NCBI GenBank assembly: GCA_033239005.1
Contig: BSQZ01000054.1
Location: forward strand, 3,669,431 to 3,733,430
Direction of reading: 5' to 3'
Source: Lamellibrachia satsuma
Taxonomy: Eukaryota > Annelida > Polychaeta > Sabellida > Siboglinidae
Length of the DNA: 64,000 bases
Part shown: in pieces, positions 58,153 through 64,000 of the stretch
How the letters are laid out: the number at the start of each line of letters is the position of its first letter
Position numbering within the stretch: the stretch's first letter is position 1
The notes under the pieces: model-generated
What the model saw: the letters and a program-made list of their open reading frames with translations, nothing else
Databases searched by the model: none
Told to the model about the DNA's origin: nothing
Translations under genes and position numbers: made by a program

Positions 58153-58236
58153 CTGGGAAGTGTTTGTGACATCATTGCGATATGTTTGTGACATCATTGC
58201 GATATGTTTGTGACATCATTGCGATATGTTTGTGAC
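58153..58236. repeat. 22-bp tandem repeat, four copies, with CRE-like core
   Basis: TGACATCATTGCGATAT with a GTTTG leader occurs three times. A fourth unit has TGACGTCACTGCAAT, which contains the palindromic CRE/ATF half-site pair TGACGTCA. No gene lies nearby to regulate, so any function is speculative. Confidence 0.9.
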
Positions 58237-58416
58237 GTCACTGCAATGCCTGAAACTGGTAGATTTCGAAATTTGTCATACAAATATTTTTAATTTAAAT
58301 GTCATACAAAAGACATTATTTACAACACATACGACACCTGTTGGCTAAAAATTAAACCACAGTTGTGGGATATTAAAAAATATAGTGCTAATGCATATGT
58401 GTTGCGAATATCGTTT
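58222..58416 (+). repeat. Dispersed repeat family C, copy 2
   Basis: Counterpart of 48570-48810. Its start overlaps the last 22-bp unit. Shared landmark: ACACATACGACACCTGTTGG at 58327. Confidence 0.75.
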
Positions 58417-58874
58417 ATTTACTTAATCTTCTTGTGATTATATTTCCAAATACACTGAATGCAGTGGCATTAATCCTCTGAACTGATGCCTCCTATCTAC
58501 TGCCTCTCAACACTGTCATTAAATATTGATTTCTGCATTTGACAGACGACACTCCCAACTCTGACATGCGATCCTGGATGTTTAATAAACATTACTGCAG
58601 ATTAGGCAAAAGAAAAGATCTGTTTCCATCTACCACTGTTTAGTGTCTTAATCGAGTTCCACAGTTTGTTTTATTTTTGCCTAGCCTTTGATGTCTTCTA
58701 ACCAAATTTATCTGCATTTGCAGACTAACCACATATTTCAAAGATATATTAGGAATTTGTATCATCGTCCGATGATTTTTGTCATGTTTCGTCTACAGAT
58801 CAAGTACTACCTGCTCAAACACTCTTCAGTTTATGTGATAATGATTGGTCAATGCACTGATGTGTATATTATAC
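58417..58874. other. Unassigned DNA
   Basis: No gene or repeat was recognised. Confidence 0.35.
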
Positions 58875-59345
58875 TTAAAACTGTTTCCTCAACTGATTTA
58901 GCCTATCACAAATCCGGTTCATTGGTGTCCAAGTATGCTGTGTGTGAATAGTTTATGTAAATAGTTTATCTGCAGTCGATTTAATAAAAAATGCCTTTTT
59001 TGTTCAAATCATCGAAAGAATTGACTTCAGTCGATAGATATGGTAAGGAACAAGATAGTGGATATCCAAATTGGTAAGCACTGTGTGGATCAATGTAGAT
59101 AATGGACGTGACCTCCATCCTCTTGCCGAACACATGACAAAGTTAAAAAATTTCACCAAGGAAGAAAATCGCGATTTTTCAGCATTTCCAGTTTCATTTC
59201 AGTTAATGCCTGAACAAGCATTAACTAATTTAATAATTTGTCTGACGAGCTAGCATGTTGCAATGGATACTAGGTAGGTTTGGTTTTTCGCAAAATTAAT
59301 TTGAAATGAGACTAGCAAAACAGTCAAATTGATTAAGCACCTTAA
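58875..59345 (-). repeat. Dispersed repeat family A, copy 2 (inverted)
   Basis: The reverse complement aligns with 31000-31500. Landmarks here: CCTCAACTGATTTAGCCTAT (58889), ATAGTGGATATCCAAATTGG (about 59054), ACTAGGTAGGTTTGG (59269) and GAAATGAGACTAGC (59305). Confidence 0.8.
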
Positions 59346-62081
59346 ATGTGCTGAAGAATTTTCGATTACTTGCAATCGACTTGTAAATGTCTTGTAATTA
59401 TAATTATCGCGTGAAAGTTTGTTATATTTGATTATTTTTTTTATTTGTACAAAATGGTGGCTCCTACGAAGGCGACTATTACTGTGCGGAATGGACTGTA
59501 CACGACGTTGTGATTGTTGTATTATATTTGTTTGTATAGGTACTATCTGAGTCTGAGTCAAAATTCACGTCAGCCGTCACCAAAAACACTTCAATTTTCT
59601 ATCCTCTCTCCATGTGCGAAAGCTGCAAAAACAACTGAGATTCCCTCGCGTGGAGACATCTGAAAAGGAAATTAAACAATCTTTTTTGTGACTACGCAAA
59701 ATTAGCCAATCACAACGTGCCAAGTAAATCACCTAGCTCAAGTCTTTTTCACACAAAACCCTTTTGGGAGGCTGAACTGATTAGAGGAGCACCCACGCAG
59801 TTAGAAACAGACCACTATTTTTTAGTCCTGTGTGCAAAATAATGATTCAGATGTGATTACAATGGCACGCGCTGTTGCGTGTCACGTCACTGATCTGCTG
59901 TGGAGTTTTTATGAAATTCTACTATTTTTTCTCGAGAAAATCAACATAGCAGAATCTCGTTGTCAGATGTCAACAAAAACGATAAGATTTTGTCAACATA
60001 CGCATGGATTCTTCCTCCACTGACAGGCTTATGTTCTGCTTAGCAGCAACTAAACACTTAAACCTGCGCACAGCAAAAGTGTCGTGGTCTGCAAATGAGC
60101 CATTTTCCCTGTTCAGAAGCTAATTTTTCAATGAATAAAATATCCTTGAAAGGGGGTGGTATCTCAAAATCACTGGCACTTCATTAGTATGCCATAGACC
60201 ATGAAGAGAAAAAGTTATGTACCCCCAATTATGGGCCAATTCATTGCTTGTATTGTGAAGAAGAAAAAAATCTTGACGAAACAGTTGGGGACCATTCAGT
60301 TATCGATACTGCATTTTAAAAATTTAATATTCACATTTTGTTTGATATGGCCACATGTGACTTTGACCACATTCTGAATATAATAACAAAATTTCTTTTG
60401 TGCCTAAATCCTCATAAACCACGCTCAGGGGTGCATAAAAAAGGTTAATCATTCTAAAAACAAATTGGTCAGCAATATAAAGTTGTCAAGAGATGGATGG
60501 ATACGCTCACGAGCCAAGAAGGGTGTGCACGATTAAAAATATAATAATCTGGTAATCATTATTCAGTTAATGTTGTCTGTTCGTTTGCAAAAACATGAAA
60601 ACACTCGGTATGACAAACAGTTGCTAACAAACGTGCAACCACACACATAATCCTATGTTTTACACTTCAGATTTCTCCACTTTAAACTCTCTCATGCTAA
60701 GCACATGTCCTAATGCAAAACAGATATCTGATTAGGTAATTTTGCTGGTGTATCCTCTTACAGAATCAAATCAACGCGCAGGTGTTGTCACACGTGACAA
60801 GCAATGCTGATGAGTGTTTTGTTATGTTTGGGCGGAAAACAGACGGCAGATATAAATGTCATTCTGAACAAAATATACGTTGAAACTGATCTATTTCTCA
60901 TCAAAATATACATTAAATGACATCCACATGATAATAGCCGTAGTAAACGTCATGTCGATGCTCAACAAAATATACATTAAAAACAGGTAGGATTCTCATC
61001 AAAATATACATTAAATAACATCCACATGGTAATAGTTATATAGTGAACCATGCATACTCAACGATTAGTTATACACCCTGTGCTAATAGCTCTCAGGACA
61101 GAACATTCATTCAGACAAGACAGGTTCACACAAAATCAAAGTACACAATATGTCATTCAACCATAAGACAACGTACAGGGTTCGTGTTTTAGTCATTCTT
61201 TTGTGAACATTTTTTAAATCGCAATTTGCTAGGTGGAAATAATGGAATTCTGCATAATTTGGGGTATTTTTTCTTACCATAGAAAATAAGGGAATTTAAA
61301 TAAAAATTTGGCAGAACTGAAGGAATTTTCGCGGAATTTTCGTTTTTAGGAATTTATTTTAAAATAAAGAAACGGTGGAATGATTATGACCTTGTCATAT
61401 GATTATTCTTGTCATACATAAGCATGTGATCCACTGGGATAGTGTAAGGATTATGATTTTGTCTGCCAGGTGCAAGTGTTTATGTTCTGTGTGTGAGCAT
61501 TGAGTTCTACATTGTTAAGACTAGACATCAAATAGCAGGACTTGCTTCCAATGTACAGAAACGCCAAAGATTTGTAGAAATAATCGTTTAAAAACTCACC
61601 ACCTCACTGAGATGAGAAGATGACATGTAGATATACATACCTACAACAAAGAAGAACATAGACTGTCTTAATAAGTTATTACAAACAATGTGTACTTTAT
61701 GGTGATGGCACTTAACAACTGAGTATATGTACACACCAGAAAAACAGAATATATGAAAGGTTTCAAGTAAAAACGCGATAAACATCAATTTGGGTGACAT
61801 TTCTAAATGGACGAAATTAAATTTCTTTTTTAACAGATTTGTGGTAATCCAGTATATAATAAATGTATATTTCTGATATGCACCCATGCACATTTACTAA
61901 ATACATCCAATATACTCAATTTTAAAAGTATATATTGTGTAAAGTTTTGTACTGATATCCCATATTTGATCAAGTCACAAAATATGCACACCTTTGTGAA
62001 AACCCAGCATATACAGCTGTATAGACTATTTCTCAGAGACAATCAGATAGAGGTGAGCTCATCTGCTAGTCACTGTTCCAG
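59346..62081. other. Unassigned DNA with one diverged duplication
   Basis: 60896-61013 holds two copies of a roughly 96-bp unit sharing TCTCATCAAAATATACATTA. Otherwise no gene or transposon end was recognised. Frames at 59250-59561, 59832-60023 and 61588-62151 have no convincing family motif except the LINE relic that begins at 62082. Confidence 0.4.
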
Positions 62082-62150
62082 AAGTAAAGACGTGGTGAAA
62101 GAGCTGGTAACTTGGCAACCAAAGCATGGGCAAAGACCAGGGAGACCATA
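62082..62150 (+). pseudogene. Very short LINE C-terminal relic
   Basis: The plus strand reads VKELVTWQPKHGQRPGRP and a stop. This matches the Leu-Trp-x-Pro-Lys-His-Gly-x-Arg-x-x-Gly-Arg-Pro block of several LINE ORF2 C-termini. Only about 20 codons remain before the sequence turns into a GAGACCAT repeat. Confidence 0.55.
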
Positions 62151-62250
62151 AAGACCATAGAGACCATGGAGACAATGAAGACCATGGAGACAATGAAGAC
62201 CAGAGAGACCATGGGGACCATAGAGACCATGAAGACAAGGGAGACCATGC
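62136..62250. repeat. GAGACCATGG/AGACAATGA minisatellite
   Basis: Units of 9 bp (AGACCATGG, AGACCATAG, AGACAATGA) repeat about 12 times. The first units overlap the LINE codons for Arg-Pro-Gly-Arg-Pro at 62137-62150, so the array appears to grow out of that coding segment. Confidence 0.85.
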
Positions 62251-62378
62251 TTAACTTGTCCTAAGTTGCTTGCAACTGAATTTTGGATAACAGTTCCTGA
62301 ACTTGACAACACTATGCAGGACATACACTGATGGAGAAATTTTTTGTAGCTCAACTATATTGGGACCCGTCCTCCAGA

Positions 62379-62570
62379 CAAGATTTTACCAGATTTAACA
62401 AGATTGCCATCTAAAGCAAAACACTCAGATGGCAAGTGGAAAAGGAAATTAGGAAGCCACTGGCTTACTGCGAGTCCAACAATCTCTGCGTAACCCGCCC
62501 TTCTGAGATAAGTGTCAACCTTGTTTTTAAACACTTTCATGCTGCTAGCATTTAAACAATCTGTGTAAAT
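62379..62570 (-). mobile_element. CR1-like LINE 3' fragment, reverse strand
   Basis: The reverse complement gives the last ORF2 codons (VFKNKVDTYLRRAGYAE, about 62546-62497), the UTR and a tail of GGCAATCTTGTTAAATC (62391-62408). 5' truncated. A TGCATGCA microsatellite lies 30 bp beyond the truncation. Confidence 0.88.
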
Positions 62571-62600
62571 TGGGCGGACATATGATGATGCTATTTTGGA

Positions 62601-62651
62601 CATGCATGCATGTATACACACACGCATGCATGCATGCATGCGTGCACACAC
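62601..62651. repeat. TGCA microsatellite
   Basis: CATGCATGCATGTATACACA then CGCATGCATGCATGCATGCG. Confidence 0.9.
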
Positions 62652-63212
62652 GGTAGACACACTGACAGCATGGAGGAAACCTCCCAGACTGACATGACCT
62701 CCTTTCAGATAGAGACACCATAAGTGTCTCTGTAGAAACAGGTGCACAATCATTAGTCCGGCATTAATTCGTAAAATCATTTAAAATAAGAGAAATTTGT
62801 CTTTTGTTGTTTGTTGAATGATGGCAGGAGTAGCGTATACAGGCAGGCCGCTCAGACCCTTTCACAGTTAAATGCTGCATTAAGAGTTGGATTTATTTAT
62901 TTAGTGATGATTTCAACCAACTTGTCCAACACTTTGACAATGTAAAGAAAGTGGACGTAATCCAATTGCTTATATATTATGTAAACACTCCAGGGGGGTT
63001 GTGTCATTAGGGATAAAAGCATCATATTAGGCACACAGCCACAATGCCATTTGGAGGACTTCACACTTTAGGGCCGTCACAGAATTTGTGGTGGTAATAA
63101 TGGCAGCCAATTTCCAAGATGGCACCATTAGTTTCTGTTTTGTCCATAATCTGGCACAGTGAATGCAGTTGTGGGGTTGAAAAACAAGAATCAGCTGTAT
63201 CATTTAAACTCA
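62652..63212. other. Unassigned DNA
   Basis: No gene or repeat was recognised. Confidence 0.35.
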
Positions 63213-63491
63213 CTCTCTGTCTGTCTCTCTGTCTGTCTCCTCCTCTCCCCCTTCCCCATCTCTCCCTTTCTCTCTCTCTCCCCTCCCTTCTGCTCTCCCT
63301 CCCTCCCTCCCTCCTCCCTCCCTCCCTCCCTCCCTCCCTCCCTCCCTCCCTCCCTCCCTCCCTCCCTCCCCTCCCTCCCTCCCCCTCCCTCCCTCCCTCC
63401 CTCCCTCCCTCCCTCCTCCCTCCCTCCTCCCTCCCTCCTCCCTCCCTCCCTCCCTCCCTCCTCCCTCCCTCCCTCCCTCCTCCCTCCCTCC

Positions 63492-63547
<56 letters not shown>
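63213..63547. repeat. Polypyrimidine (CCCT)n tract followed by (TA)n
   Basis: 63213-63493 is almost pure C and T with CTCCCTCCCTCC runs; 63494-63547 is TA. The open frames on both strands (up to 166 codons) come from these simple repeats. Confidence 0.96.
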
Positions 63548-63550
<3 letters not shown>

Positions 63551-63728
63551 ATGGTTGCCAAGTATCATACAAACTCATACAACTGATCTGTTAGGTTTTC
63601 TTCCATCTTCCATTATTTGGAAATTCCTATAGATGAGCAAGTTGCTGCTCGTCTCTTGTGTGACTTGGGAAGTTGGAATTAGACGTGTTTGGTGGTGGTT
63701 GATGACAGTGGTGCAGTATCAGTTTATA

Positions 63729-63935
63729 GGTGTAGCCAGGTTTTTTAAGGCCTTTCACACGGGCAATTTGCCCGTGTGAAAATCCTCCATGCCCGTGTGA
63801 AATTCAGAAGTAAATAAAAAATATTGTGTTGTGTATATATGCATGTTAATGCACCTGATGAAAGTAAAAACATGTTTGCCCGTGGAAATGCTGCGCTGCC
63901 CATGTGAGAAGAACCTTAAAAACCCTGGGGGCAGC
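63729..63935. mobile_element. hAT-like MITE, ~190 bp
   Basis: The left end CAGGTTTTTTAAGGCCTTTC (63737) and the reverse complement of the right end, CAGGGTTTTTAAGGTTCTTC (ending 63927), form imperfect TIRs of about 27 bp that continue into CACACGGGCA / CACATGGGCA. The 8-bp flanks GGTGTAGC (63729-63736) and GGGGCAGC (63928-63935) match at 6 of 8 positions, compatible with a decayed hAT TSD. The left part also holds the palindrome TTTCACACGGGCAA / TTGCCCGTGTGAAA (63753-63781, 1-nt centre). No coding capacity. Confidence 0.7.
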
Positions 63936-64000
63936 CATATTAGTTTCTTGTGCCATGGTCATTGATTAGTTAAAGTCATGTGACATCCAGTGATTCAACG

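Noticed and set aside
60405..60450. Homologue of 42085-42140 (GCTCAG..GTGCA words)
   Set aside because: Similarity is limited to about 50 bp with many mismatches; not enough to define a repeat.
63061..63586. Ser/Pro/Leu-rich or Gly/Glu/Arg-rich proteins of up to 166 codons
   Set aside because: Simple CCCT and TA repeats open on both strands.

Overview
The window looks like gene-poor, AT-rich DNA from a metazoan nuclear genome. The evidence is: no dense coding, no operons and no ribosome-binding sites; many (TA)n, (CA)n and TGCA-type microsatellites; at least fifteen minisatellite arrays; decayed non-LTR retrotransposons of several kinds; and short DNA transposons that still have terminal inverted repeats (TIRs) and target-site duplications (TSDs). 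A marine invertebrate is plausible from this repeat mix, but the lineage cannot be named from sequence alone. I found no intact host gene, rRNA, tRNA or CRISPR array. Almost every long open frame is either a minisatellite whose period is a multiple of three or a retrotransposon fragment.

Layout. 0-3.7 kb: mostly unrecognised sequence, a LINE (non-LTR retrotransposon) C-terminal relic at 0.9 kb and a perfect hairpin at 3.36 kb. 3.7-5.2 kb: 59-bp satellite with an 8-unit higher-order repeat. 6.95-10.13 kb: array of about 42 units, each with a splice-acceptor-like tract, AATAAA and an AT palindrome. 12.65-13.47 kb: degraded reverse transcriptase (RT). 16.66-17.71 kb: foldback, Mutator-like element with a 10-bp TSD. 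19.4-20.5 kb: polypurine satellite. 21.3-22.5 kb: internally deleted CR1-like LINE. 23.8-24.6 kb: two adjacent TIR elements. 25.9-29.4 kb: three minisatellites and a CR1 tail. 32.6-34.4 kb: minisatellite flush against an L2-like LINE that itself contains a minisatellite. 35.3-38.2 kb: a second LINE relic and a reverse-strand CR1-like copy, which includes a piece resembling an ORF1 esterase. 39.7-41.2 kb: 51-bp array with a 526-codon open frame. 43.5-44.0 kb: LINE 3' end. 44.7-47.7 kb: the most complete CR1-like element (endonuclease plus RT, broken by frameshifts and stops). 47.7-50.8 kb: a hairpin, duplicated TA/GT blocks, a LINE C-terminus and a small TIR element. 53.3-55.8 kb: LINE C-terminus split by a MITE and running into a 1.8-kb minisatellite made from its own 3' end. 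55.8-64 kb: dispersed repeats, CR1 tails, CCCT and TA tracts, and a hAT-like MITE.

Main theme. At several independent places a tandem array is made from, or directly abuts, the 3' end of a non-LTR retrotransposon. In two (33.7-34.1 kb and 54.0-55.8 kb) the repeat unit can be read as the element's own C-terminal codons or 3' flank. That, together with the foldback element and the acceptor/AATAAA array, is the best candidate here for something under-described. All clade names are judgements from motif recognition, not from database searches.
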